Below are positions 7,980 through 15,617 of a stretch of DNA of 64,000 bases, piece after piece. Under the pieces are notes generated by a model, which saw nothing but the letters and a program-made list of their open reading frames with translations, did not search any database and was not told the origin of the DNA. The DNA comes from CAWDMC01 sp963803295 (GTDB lineage: Bacteria; Acidobacteriota; Terriglobia; UBA7540). Numbering within the stretch: position 1 is the first letter of the stretch; every line of letters starts with the position of its first letter. The DNA lies in the NCBI GenBank assembly GCA_963803295.1, contig CAWDMC010000023.1, positions 496,001-560,000 on the forward strand, in the 5' to 3' direction. The position numbers were made by a program, and so were the translations under genes.

Positions 7980-9302
7980 GTGCTAGAAGAGCAACCCCGG
8001 CCACATTATGCCGGAGCTTTCCGTTGTATCGGTCCAGAATGCGAGGATAACTGCTGCCAAGGCTGGTATATCGCCATCGACCAGGCGACTTACAAGAAAT
8101 ATCAGGCCATCCCCGGCTTCCAGGCCCTCATGGCCGGACATCTTGCGCTCAATACGCGCAATGGCACCGAGTCCGATCATGCACGGATCAGGCTCACGCC
8201 GTCCTTTACCTGTCCCTTTCTTTCACCAGATCGCCTTTGCAGCATTCAGAAAAAGTACGGCGCCGAGTATCTGTCAGAGACATGTTCCACCTACCCACGC
8301 GTCTCGCCCGAGATGCACGGCGTGGTCGACGAAGCGCTCCATCTTTCCTGTCCGGAGGCAGCCCGTCTTGTCCTTCTCAATCCTCAGCTAATTCACCCTG
8401 ACTCAGCCCAACCAGACGGGAACCTGACGGGCGACAGCTCTCGATACCATCGATTCCTCTTAAGAATTGACGAGGCGCCCAAGCCCAACGGCAATCCCTA
8501 TCAGTACTTTCGGGAAATACAGAGTTTCAGCCTGCTACTGCTCCAAGACCGCAGCTACTCGCTTTGGCAACGTCTCCACATCCTGGGCATGTTCTGCGAG
8601 CAGCTCAAAGAAACCACCTCGGCGCAGGAGTTTGGACTGGTGCCGAAGCTGCTAAGGGATTTCGTCGAGATGATTGTCTACGAAGGAACGAGATCAATCC
8701 TGGACGGTATTTCCGCGCGACCGGCGCTGCAAATGGAAGTAGTTATGCAGTTCATCAACCGTCGTCTTGAGGGCACAATAAGCAGCACGCGCTTTCTCGA
8801 GTGCGTGGAGGACTTTCGGCAGGGCGTCCAACCTAATCCGGATTCGCCCACCGAAGGCCCAATTCCCTCCTACACGGAAGCAGACACGCGCTACTACCAG
8901 CCGTTTATGCAAGAGCACCCCTTCATCCTGGAGAACTATCTCATCAACTACGTCTTCAAGAATCGGTTTCCGTTCGGTGACAGTGCCGAGCCTCAGGGTA
9001 AGCTAACTGATCCCCAAACCGCCTATCTCATGATGTGCATTCACTACGCTGTGGTTAGGGGAGTGTTGATCGGCATGGCAGGGCACTATCGCGCAGGCTT
9101 TGCCGTCTCGCATGTTGTTAAGCTAGTCCAGGCTTTCTCAAGAGCAGTCGAACATAACCTGGGGTTTCTGAAGGAAATCATAACGCCCCTGAAGGCGAGC
9201 AAGCTGGATAATGCGGGTGGCATGGCTCTTCTGCTCCGTGATTCACCTGACTGTCGCCCACTCGGGCCGTGTTGTCTTCAGGACCCCGAAGGGGTCAGCT
9301 AG
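7980..9302 (+). CDS. fliB: Flagellin lysine-N-methylase FliB
   Basis: About 440 residues. The FliB/YkgJ cysteine cluster is near the start: RCIGPECEDNCCQGWYIAI, then CPFLSPDRLCSIQKKYG and LSETCSTYPRVS. More cysteines lie at the very C-terminus (DCRPLGPCCLQD). FliB proteins methylate flagellin lysines; the metal or cluster bound by the cysteines is inferred. The start is placed at GTG 7980 because GAGGAG lies six bases before it; the frame is open further upstream but without a good start. It is directly upstream of six flagellin genes, its likely substrates. The stop lies just past a 15-bp palindrome, so the last residues may have been altered by a repeat. Confidence 0.85.
   Translation: MLEEQPRPHYAGAFRCIGPECEDNCCQGWYIAIDQATYKKYQAIPGFQALMAGHLALNTRNGTESDHARIRLTPSFTCPFLSPDRLCSIQKKYGAEYLSETCSTYPRVSPEMHGVVDEALHLSCPEAARLVLLNPQLIHPDSAQPDGNLTGDSSRYHRFLLRIDEAPKPNGNPYQYFREIQSFSLLLLQDRSYSLWQRLHILGMFCEQLKETTSAQEFGLVPKLLRDFVEMIVYEGTRSILDGISARPALQMEVVMQFINRRLEGTISSTRFLECVEDFRQGVQPNPDSPTEGPIPSYTEADTRYYQPFMQEHPFILENYLINYVFKNRFPFGDSAEPQGKLTDPQTAYLMMCIHYAVVRGVLIGMAGHYRAGFAVSHVVKLVQAFSRAVEHNLGFLKEIITPLKASKLDNAGGMALLLRDSPDCRPLGPCCLQDPEGVS
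9282..9296. repeat. Palindrome at the 3' end of fliB
   Basis: GACCCC-GAA-GGGGTC, a perfect hairpin inside the last codons of fliB. The following bases resemble the palindromic intergenic repeats seen at 39,441-39,621 (CCAGGCCAACGGCC). It could act as a terminator or mark a repeat insertion. Confidence 0.5.
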
Positions 9303-9444
9303 CCGAATCCCCAGGCCAACGGCCCGATTCTGACCTCAGGCTCTGCCAGCTTCCCCGATCCCGGAAAGCTTCCCGCCGCCCTGGCTGAAGTCACTCGCCG
9401 CCTCAGGGCCGTACTAAAGTACTGTGAACAATAGCGCTTCCGGC

Positions 9445-9471
9445 TAAAGGATTCGAATCCGGTGCCGATAG
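9445..9471 (+). promoter_or_regulatory. Sigma-28 promoter, flagellin unit 1
   Basis: TAAA (9445-9448), 15-bp spacer, GCCGATAG (9464-9471): matches the FliA consensus TAAA-N15-GCCGATAA in all but the last base. It gives a leader of about 120 nt before the first flagellin. The surrounding sequence (GTGAACAATAGCGCTTCC) is repeated at the other two flagellin promoters. Confidence 0.85.
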
Positions 9472-9597
9472 GGTACTCGTGTTTGGAAGAATGGGTTACG
9501 CAAGGGAGCAGAGGGAAAGCGGAGGCCGGGAGTTTTAACCTGGGCCGGGCGATCTCTCACCCGAATGCAAGCAACCTAAACCAAAAGGAGCATCACT

Positions 9598-10362
9598 ATG
9601 GCACTTCAAGTCATGAACAATATTGCCGGGCTCGCGGCCCAGGGCAACCTGAACGCAACCTCGAACTCCCTGCAGTCGACCCTGACCAGCTTGTCTTCGG
9701 GCAAGCGCATTAACTCCGGATCGGACGATCCAGCCGGGTTGGCTATTTCCGATACGTTAGGCGCCAGCATCGCGGCGCTGAACCAGTCGGTGCTGAACAT
9801 CAATCAGGGCATTGGCAAGTCTCAGACGGCCGATGGCGCCCTGGCCCAGATTACCAACCTGTTGAACCGCGCCGTTACCCTCGCCGTACAAAATGGTGGC
9901 ACGGCTGACGTCACCGCTGGGTCCGAATTCAACGCCATCAGGACCGAAATCGGCCTCATCACCGGTGGTACAAATTACGGCGGCAGCGATGCGTTCGCCG
10001 GCGGCACTGTCTACATCAGCGACGGCGGAACGACCCCCGGAAGCATCGTTGTGGCGGCAACTACCGTAGCAAATGTATTGCCCAATGCGGATGGTACCTT
10101 AGCCCATATTCAGGCCGCCTTAGCCGCAACGTCGGCAGCCCGTGGCGCCCTGGGTGCCTCCATCAATAGCATGCAAGCCGCCAGCGCCACCATGCAAAAC
10201 GAAATCACCAACGTGACCGCGGGGCAGAACAGCATCCTGGCCACCAACATTCCCCAGGCAGTCGCCGACATGTCCAAGTACTCGATCCTGGAGCAGACCG
10301 GTATCTCGGCTCTGACGCAGTCCAACACCCAACAGAACAACATTCTGGGACTGTTCCGCTAA
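9598..10362 (+). CDS. fliC: Flagellin 1 (short, D0-D1 type)
   Basis: 254 residues, much shorter than enterobacterial flagellin. The N-terminal D0/D1 region MALQVMNNIAGLAAQGNLNA...GKRINSGSDDPAGLAI and the C-terminal NSILATNIPQAVADMSKYSI...QQNNILGLFR are nearly identical in all six copies. Only residues about 100-175 vary, where D2/D3 would sit. Three lysines only (GKR, IGKS, MSKY). AAGGAG precedes the ATG. First gene of a three-flagellin unit. Confidence 0.95.
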   Translation: MALQVMNNIAGLAAQGNLNATSNSLQSTLTSLSSGKRINSGSDDPAGLAISDTLGASIAALNQSVLNINQGIGKSQTADGALAQITNLLNRAVTLAVQNGGTADVTAGSEFNAIRTEIGLITGGTNYGGSDAFAGGTVYISDGGTTPGSIVVAATTVANVLPNADGTLAHIQAALAATSAARGALGASINSMQAASATMQNEITNVTAGQNSILATNIPQAVADMSKYSILEQTGISALTQSNTQQNNILGLFR

Positions 10363-10401
10363 AACGGCCCGTCCGCAACCTAAGCTAAGAGGAGAATCAC
10401 T

Positions 10402-11166
10402 ATGGCACTTCAAGTTATGAACAACATTGCGGGATTGGCAGCCCAGGGCAACCTGAACTCCACCTCGAACTCCCTGCAATCGACCCTGACCAGCTTGTCT
10501 TCGGGCAAGCGCATCAACTCCGGCGCGGACGATCCGGCCGGCCTGGCGATTTCCGATACGTTGGGCGCCAGCATTGCGGCCCTGAATCAGTCGGTGCTTA
10601 ACATCAATCAGGGCATCGGCGCGGCCCAGACGGCCGACGGCGCCCTCGCCCAGATGACGAACCTGCTGAACCGCGCGGTCACCCTCGCCGTACAAGGCAG
10701 CGGCACCGCTGGCGGCGCCGAGTACACGGCCATCACGGCCGAACTGGACAAGATCGCCAAAGGCACCAACTACGGCGGCACCAATGCGTTCCTCGCCGCC
10801 ACCGTCTACATTAGCGACGGCGGCACGACTCCCGGAACCATCAGCGTGTCGGCAAGTGACGTGACCAATGCCGCGACGGGAACAATTCCTCAAGACGGCA
10901 CCTTGGTCAATATTCAGCTCGCGCTCAAAAATGCATCGGCAGCTCGTGGCGCCTTGGGCGCCTCCATCAATAGCATGCAGGCCGCCAGCGCCACCATGCA
11001 AAACGAAATCACCAATGTGACCGCGGGACAAAACAGCATCCTGGCCACCAACATTCCCCAGGCGGTCGCCGACATGTCCAAATACTCGATTCTGGAGCAG
11101 ACCGGTATATCGGCTCTAACGCAGTCCAATACCCAGCAGAACAACATTCTCGGTTTGTTCCGCTAA
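10402..11166 (+). CDS. fliC: Flagellin 2
   Basis: 254 residues with the shared terminal domains. The central part carries ELDKIAKGTNYGGTNAFLAA and ISVSASDVTNAATG, closest to flagellin 5. Five lysines, the most of the six, three of them in the variable central region. It follows flagellin 1 by 39 bp with its own AGAGGAG site and no promoter between, so it is co-transcribed. Confidence 0.95.
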   Translation: MALQVMNNIAGLAAQGNLNSTSNSLQSTLTSLSSGKRINSGADDPAGLAISDTLGASIAALNQSVLNINQGIGAAQTADGALAQMTNLLNRAVTLAVQGSGTAGGAEYTAITAELDKIAKGTNYGGTNAFLAATVYISDGGTTPGTISVSASDVTNAATGTIPQDGTLVNIQLALKNASAARGALGASINSMQAASATMQNEITNVTAGQNSILATNIPQAVADMSKYSILEQTGISALTQSNTQQNNILGLFR

Positions 11167-11216
11167 GCCGGCGCGGCCCGGCCGCACCCGACGTCTAAAC
11201 TAAAAGGAGAACTACA

Positions 11217-11969
11217 ATGGCACTTCAAGTCATGAACAACATTGCCGGGCTCGCGGCGCAGGGCAACCTGAACTCAACCTCGAACTCTCTGCAATCGACC
11301 CTGACCAGCTTGTCTTCGGGCAAGCGCATTAACTCCGGCGCGGACGATCCGGCCGGCCTGGCGATTTCCGATACGTTGGGAGCCAGCATCGCGGCCCTAA
11401 ACCAGTCGGTGCTTAACATCAATCAGGGCATCGGCAAGGCCCAGACGGCAGATGGCGCCATCGCCCAGATTACGAACCTGCTGAACCGCGCCGTCACCCT
11501 CGCCGTACAAGGCGGCGGCACCGCCGCCGGAGCCGAGTACACGGCCATCACGGGTGAAATTGGCAAGATCGTGGGCGGCACGAATTACGGCGGGTCCGAC
11601 GCGTTCGGAGGCGGAGACGTCTACATCAGCGACGGTGGCACCGTTGCCGGAACCGTTACCGTAGCGGCAACCGTGGGCGCGAATTTCACGCCCGCATCGG
11701 GCAGCTTGGCCAATATTCAGACCGCCCTCGGCAATGCCTCGGCCGCTCGCGGCGCTCTGGGCGCCTCCATCAACAGCATGCAGGCTGCCAGCGCCACCAT
11801 GCAAAACGAAATCACCAACGTGACCGCAGGGCAGAACAGCATCCTGGCCACCAACATCCCCCAGGCGGTCGCCGATATGTCCAAATACTCGATCCTGGAG
11901 CAAACCGGCATTTCCGCTTTGACGCAGTCAAACACTCAACAGAACAACATTCTGGGGCTTTTCCGCTAA
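11217..11969 (+). CDS. fliC: Flagellin 3
   Basis: 250 residues, among the shortest in the array. Shared D0/D1 ends; the centre reads EIGKIVGGTNYGGSDAFGGG. Four lysines. Last gene of unit 1: the hairpin at 11,998-12,031 follows 28 bp behind the stop. AAAAGGAG precedes the ATG. Confidence 0.95.
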   Translation: MALQVMNNIAGLAAQGNLNSTSNSLQSTLTSLSSGKRINSGADDPAGLAISDTLGASIAALNQSVLNINQGIGKAQTADGAIAQITNLLNRAVTLAVQGGGTAAGAEYTAITGEIGKIVGGTNYGGSDAFGGGDVYISDGGTVAGTVTVAATVGANFTPASGSLANIQTALGNASAARGALGASINSMQAASATMQNEITNVTAGQNSILATNIPQAVADMSKYSILEQTGISALTQSNTQQNNILGLFR

Positions 11970-11997
11970 GCCGGCGCGGGCCGGCCTTCCCCCTGAA

Positions 11998-12031
11998 GTG
12001 AGAGACAGAAGCTCCGGCTCCTGTCTCTCAC
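11998..12031 (+). terminator. Terminator hairpin, flagellin unit 1
   Basis: Stem GTGAGAGACAG / CTGTCTCTCAC around a 12-nt loop, followed by TCTTCCTCC. Near-identical hairpins end units 2 and 3. Confidence 0.75.
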
Positions 12032-12056
12032 TCTTCCTCCTATAGAGGGTAGCTCC

Positions 12057-12113
12057 ATGACGCTCGATCTGTCTGCTTACCCCTCGCCTCAGGCTGGTAA
12101 CCTGCGGAAATGA
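12057..12113 (+). pseudogene. flaG 5' remnant A
   Basis: Eighteen codons, MTLDLSAYPSPQAGNLRK then stop, match the first residues of the intact flaG (MTLNLTAPVTSPRAESPQ). They sit in the same place relative to a flagellin terminator and behind a similar GAGGGT ribosome-site region. The rest of the gene is gone. Confidence 0.7.
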
Positions 12114-12205
12114 GCACCCCGTCCGAAGGCAAGCTTCTCGCCGCCGTCGTTCCCGTCAGCCGTACAAGCATTACGAAGTACCTGCGAACAATCTAGCGCT
12201 CCGTC

Positions 12206-12232
12206 TAAAGGAATCGAAACCGGTGCCGATAG
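12206..12232 (+). promoter_or_regulatory. Sigma-28 promoter, flagellin unit 2
   Basis: TAAA (12206-12209), 15-bp spacer, GCCGATAG (12225-12232), about 118 bp before flagellin 4. Same flanking sequence as the promoter of unit 1. Confidence 0.85.
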
Positions 12233-12349
12233 GTGTGTTTGGAAGATAGGTTTCGGCACCGCAAGAGGGAAGCGCGGGCTAGGGACTTTAGCCTGGGCCG
12301 CGCAGGCTCCCACCCAAAACCGGCAATCTAAACCAAAAGGAGAATCACC

Positions 12350-13102
12350 ATGGCACTTCAAGTCATGAACAACATTGCCGGGCTCGCTGCCCAGGGCAAC
12401 CTGAACGCAACCTCGAACTCCCTGCAATCGACCCTGACCAGCTTGTCGTCCGGCAAGCGCATTAACTCCGGTGCGGACGATCCGGCCGGCCTGGCGATTT
12501 CCGACACGTTGGGAGCCAGCATCGCGGCCCTAAACCAGTCGGTGCTTAACATTAATCAAGGTATCGGCAAGGCCCAGACGGCCGATGGCGCCCTCGCCCA
12601 GATTACCAACCTGCTGAACCGTTGTGTGACCCTCGCCGTGCAAGGTGGAGGCACCGCTGCCGGGGCCGAATACACGGCGCTCACGGGCGAAATAGGCACG
12701 ATCGTCGCCGGTACCAACTACGGCGGCGCCGACGCGTTCGCCGCCAGCACCGTCTACATCAGCGACGGCGGCGCCACTGCTGGAAGCATTACCTTGGCCG
12801 CAACCGCCACGGCGGGATTAACACCAGCAGGCGGCACCTTGGCCCAGGTTCAGACCGCGCTTGGCAATGCCTCGGCAGCCCGCGGCGCCCTGGGTGCGTC
12901 CATCAATAGCATGCAGGCCGCCAGCGCCACCATGCAAAACGAAATTACCAACGTGACCGCGGGGCAGAACAGCATCCTGGCCACTAACATTCCCCAGGCG
13001 GTCGCCGACATGTCCAAATACTCGATCCTCGAGCAGACCGGTATCTCGGCTTTGACGCAGTCCAACACCCAGCAGAACAATATTCTCGGTTTGTTCCGCT
13101 AA
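12350..13102 (+). CDS. fliC: Flagellin 4, with a cysteine in D1
   Basis: 250 residues with the shared terminal domains and three lysines. In the conserved LLNRAVTLAVQ helix the Ala is replaced by Cys (LLNRCVTLAVQ), the only cysteine in any of the six copies; flagellins usually avoid cysteine. It is the only gene in its unit, with its own sigma-28 promoter and terminator, so it can be expressed independently of the others. Confidence 0.95.
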   Translation: MALQVMNNIAGLAAQGNLNATSNSLQSTLTSLSSGKRINSGADDPAGLAISDTLGASIAALNQSVLNINQGIGKAQTADGALAQITNLLNRCVTLAVQGGGTAAGAEYTALTGEIGTIVAGTNYGGADAFAASTVYISDGGATAGSITLAATATAGLTPAGGTLAQVQTALGNASAARGALGASINSMQAASATMQNEITNVTAGQNSILATNIPQAVADMSKYSILEQTGISALTQSNTQQNNILGLFR

Positions 13103-13136
13103 TTCGATTAAGGCAGCGGGGCCATACCCTTGAAAT

Positions 13137-13170
13137 GCGAGAGACAAGATCTCCGGCTCCTGTCTCTCAC
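13137..13170 (+). terminator. Terminator hairpin, flagellin unit 2
   Basis: GCGAGAGACAAG / CTCCTGTCTCTCAC pairs over about 10 bp with a CTCCGG loop, then TTTG. Homologous to the hairpins at 11,998 and 15,086 but with an imperfect stem. Confidence 0.7.
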
Positions 13171-13186
13171 TTTGAGGGGCGGCTCC

Positions 13187-13250
13187 ATGACGCCCAACCG
13201 TAGGTAACTAACCTCGCTTAGGCTGACAGCCCACAGGTGCAGTCGGGGCC
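13187..13250 (+). pseudogene. flaG 5' remnant B
   Basis: ATGACGCCCAACCG aligns with the intact flaG start, and after a gap CCTCGCTTAGGCTGACAG and CCCACAGGTGCAGTC align with flaG codons 11-20. It stops after six codons (MTPNRR). More decayed than remnant A. Confidence 0.65.
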
Positions 13251-13325
13251 AACCTTCTCGCCGCCAGGCCTGAAGTCAGCGACTCCAACCATTACTAAAG
13301 TACTGTGAACAATAGCGCTTCCGGC

Positions 13326-13352
13326 TAAAGAAATCGAAATCGATGCCGATAA
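13326..13352 (+). promoter_or_regulatory. Sigma-28 promoter, flagellin unit 3
   Basis: TAAA (13326-13329), 15-bp spacer, GCCGATAA (13345-13352): exact FliA consensus. Upstream bases TACTAAAGTACTGTGAAC are shared with promoter 1. Confidence 0.88.
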
Positions 13353-13474
13353 GATAGCTGTGTTTGGAAGAAGGGTTCCGAGAGGGAGCAAAAGGGAAGC
13401 GGTGGCAAGGGGCTTTAGCCTAGGCCGCACGCGCTCCACCTGAAACCGGCAACCTAACCAAAAGGAGCATCACT

Positions 13475-14242
13475 ATGGCACTTCAAGTCATGAACAACAT
13501 TGCCGGGCTCGCCGCCCAAGGCAACCTGAATTCCACCTCGAACTCCCTCCAATCGACCCTCACCAGCTTGTCTTCGGGCAAGCGCATTAACTCCGGTGCG
13601 GACGATCCGGCTGGCCTGGCGATCTCCGATACGTTGGGAGCCAGCATCGCGGCCCTGAACCAGTCGGTCCTTAACATCAATCAGGGCATCGGCGCGGCCC
13701 AGACGGCCGACGGCGCCCTCGCCCAGATGACGAACCTGCTGAACCGTGCGGTGACCCTCGCTGTGCAAAACGGAGGCACGGCGGTCGGCGTTACTGAGTA
13801 CGCGGCCATCACGACAGAATTGGGCAAGATCGCCGGCGGCACGAATTACGGCGGCACCAATGCGTTCCTCGCCGCCTCCGTCTACATTAGCGACGGCGGC
13901 ACGACTCCCGGAACCATTAGCGTGTCGGCAACTGACGTGACGAATGGCGCGGCTGGAACAATACCTCAAACTGGCAGCTTGGCCAATATTCAGCTCGCGC
14001 TCAAAAATACATCGGCAGCTCGTGGCGCGCTGGGTGCCTCCATCAATAGCATGAACGCCGCCAGCGCCACCATGCAAAACGAAATCACCAACGTGACCGC
14101 GGGGCAGAACAGCATCCTGGCCACCAACATTCCCCAGGCGGTTGCTGACATGTCCAAATACTCGATCCTGGAGCAGACCGGTATCTCGGCTTTGACGCAG
14201 TCCAACACCCAGCAGAACAACATCCTGGGACTGTTCCGCTAA
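13475..14242 (+). CDS. fliC: Flagellin 5
   Basis: 255 residues, shared terminal domains. The centre (ELGKIAGGTNYGGTNAFLAA, ISVSATDVTNGAAG) is close to flagellin 2, pointing to duplication between units 1 and 3. One difference in the conserved C-terminal part: SINSMNAAS where the others have SINSMQAAS. Four lysines. AAAAGGAG site. Confidence 0.95.
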   Translation: MALQVMNNIAGLAAQGNLNSTSNSLQSTLTSLSSGKRINSGADDPAGLAISDTLGASIAALNQSVLNINQGIGAAQTADGALAQMTNLLNRAVTLAVQNGGTAVGVTEYAAITTELGKIAGGTNYGGTNAFLAASVYISDGGTTPGTISVSATDVTNGAAGTIPQTGSLANIQLALKNTSAARGALGASINSMNAASATMQNEITNVTAGQNSILATNIPQAVADMSKYSILEQTGISALTQSNTQQNNILGLFR

Positions 14243-14282
14243 GACGGGCCCGTCCGCAGCCTGAACTAAGAGGAGAACCACC

Positions 14283-15056
14283 ATGGCACTTCAAGTTATG
14301 AACAACATTGCCGGACTGGCGGCCCAGGGCAACCTGAACTCAACCTCCAACTCCCTGCAATCGACCCTGACCAGCTTGTCTTCGGGCAAGCGCATCAACT
14401 CCGGCGCGGACGATCCGGCTGGCCTCGCCATTTCCGATACGTTAGGCGCCAGCGTTGCGGCGCTGAACCAGTCGGTACTTAACATCAATCAGGGCATCGG
14501 CCAAGCCCAGACGGCCGACGGGGCTCTGGCCGCGGTTACGAACCTGCTTAACCGCGCCGTTACCCTCGCCGTGCAAAATAATGGGGACGCCTCCGCTAAC
14601 ACCGAGTTCCTAGCGATTCAGACTGAAATAGGCCTCATCGCCGGAGGAACGAATTACGGCAGTGCGGGTAGTGCGTTCGCTCAGAACACCGTCTATATCA
14701 GCGATGGCGGCACGACTCCTGGAACCATCACTGTGGCGGCAACTGACGTGAGTGCTGCTGGGGCGAATACCATCAAACCTCAGGGTGGCACCCTGGCCCA
14801 AATTCAGACTGCCCTAAACCATACCTCGGCAGCCCGTGGCGCCCTGGGCGCCTCCATCAACAGCATGCAGGCCGCCAGCGCTACGATGCAAAACGAAATT
14901 ACCAACGTGACCGCGGGGCAGAACAGCATCCTGGCCACCAACATTCCCCAGGCGGTTGCTGACATGTCCAAATACTCGATCCTGGAGCAGACCGGTATCT
15001 CGGCCTTGACGCAGTCAAACACGCAGCAGAACAACATTCTCGGTTTGTTCCGCTAA
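14283..15056 (+). CDS. fliC: Flagellin 6
   Basis: 257 residues, the longest copy. The centre has an insertion (GGTNYGSAGSAFAQN) and VAATDVSAAGANTIKPQGG. It differs from the others at ALAAVTNLLNR. Three lysines. Co-transcribed with flagellin 5 (40-bp gap, AGAGGAG site) and followed by the third hairpin. Confidence 0.95.
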   Translation: MALQVMNNIAGLAAQGNLNSTSNSLQSTLTSLSSGKRINSGADDPAGLAISDTLGASVAALNQSVLNINQGIGQAQTADGALAAVTNLLNRAVTLAVQNNGDASANTEFLAIQTEIGLIAGGTNYGSAGSAFAQNTVYISDGGTTPGTITVAATDVSAAGANTIKPQGGTLAQIQTALNHTSAARGALGASINSMQAASATMQNEITNVTAGQNSILATNIPQAVADMSKYSILEQTGISALTQSNTQQNNILGLFR

Positions 15057-15085
15057 GCTGGCGCGGCCCCGGCCGCACCCCTGAC

Positions 15086-15119
15086 GTGAGAGATAGAGGC
15101 TGCAGCTTCTATCTCTCAC
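15086..15119 (+). terminator. Terminator hairpin, flagellin unit 3
   Basis: Stem GTGAGAGATAGA / TCTATCTCTCAC with a 10-nt loop, then TTTTCC. Carries compensatory changes (GATAG/CTATC) relative to the other two hairpins, so the stem has been kept by selection. Confidence 0.8.
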
Positions 15120-15144
15120 TTTTCCGCTTATGAAGGGTGGTCCT

Positions 15145-15483
15145 ATGACGCTCAATCTTACTGCTCCCGTGACCTCGCCTCGGGCTGAAAGCCCACAAGT
15201 GCAATCAGCTCCGGCAGAGGCTAAACTAACCCAGAGTCAGGCATCCTCCCAGAGACACTCTCAGCAGGCGAACCTGGCAGACAGTGCTACTCTTACCACT
15301 CCCCAGCAGCAGCCGTCGCAGGCCGTGCTCAGCTATCACGTCGATCAACAGAGTAAGCAGACCTACTTCCAGGTGGTCGACCAGAAGACCGGCGATGTTA
15401 TTCGGCAGGTTCCTCCGAAAGAGATGCTGAATTTCGAACGCGAGTTGTCGAAGATGCTCAAACAGGAACAGGCCAAGGCTTGA
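15145..15483 (+). CDS. flaG: Flagellar protein FlaG
   Basis: 112 residues. Disordered Gln/Ser-rich first half, then the FlaG core LSYHVDQQSKQTYFQVVDQKTGDVIRQVPPKEMLNFERELSKM (in two stretches). FlaG affects filament length in other bacteria. The ATG at 15145 is chosen over an in-frame ATG at 15130 because the two flaG remnants upstream align to it and GGGTGG precedes it. It lies between the last flagellin and fliD. Confidence 0.85.
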   Translation: MTLNLTAPVTSPRAESPQVQSAPAEAKLTQSQASSQRHSQQANLADSATLTTPQQQPSQAVLSYHVDQQSKQTYFQVVDQKTGDVIRQVPPKEMLNFERELSKMLKQEQAKA

Positions 15484-15617
15484 TGCGTCAAGCAGGGAGA
15501 GGGTCGATTTCGGATTCGATCTCAAACTTATGCTTGCGGAACGGCGTCCCGTTTGCCGGGCTCCGGTGAGAACGCGCCGAGGTTAGGCTCACGGAAGATA
15601 GCGAGGAGATAATTGTC

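Noticed and set aside
10120..11031. Long minus-strand open frames opposite the flagellin genes (also 13,454-14,284 and 11,397-11,903)
   Set aside because: They repeat with the flagellin array and mirror its GC-rich third positions; no start sites or family resemblance. Shadows of the real genes.
9598..15056. Flagellin array as a CRISPR-like or phase-variation cassette system
   Set aside because: The repeats are whole genes with promoters; no recombinase, inverted cassette or short-spacer pattern is present.
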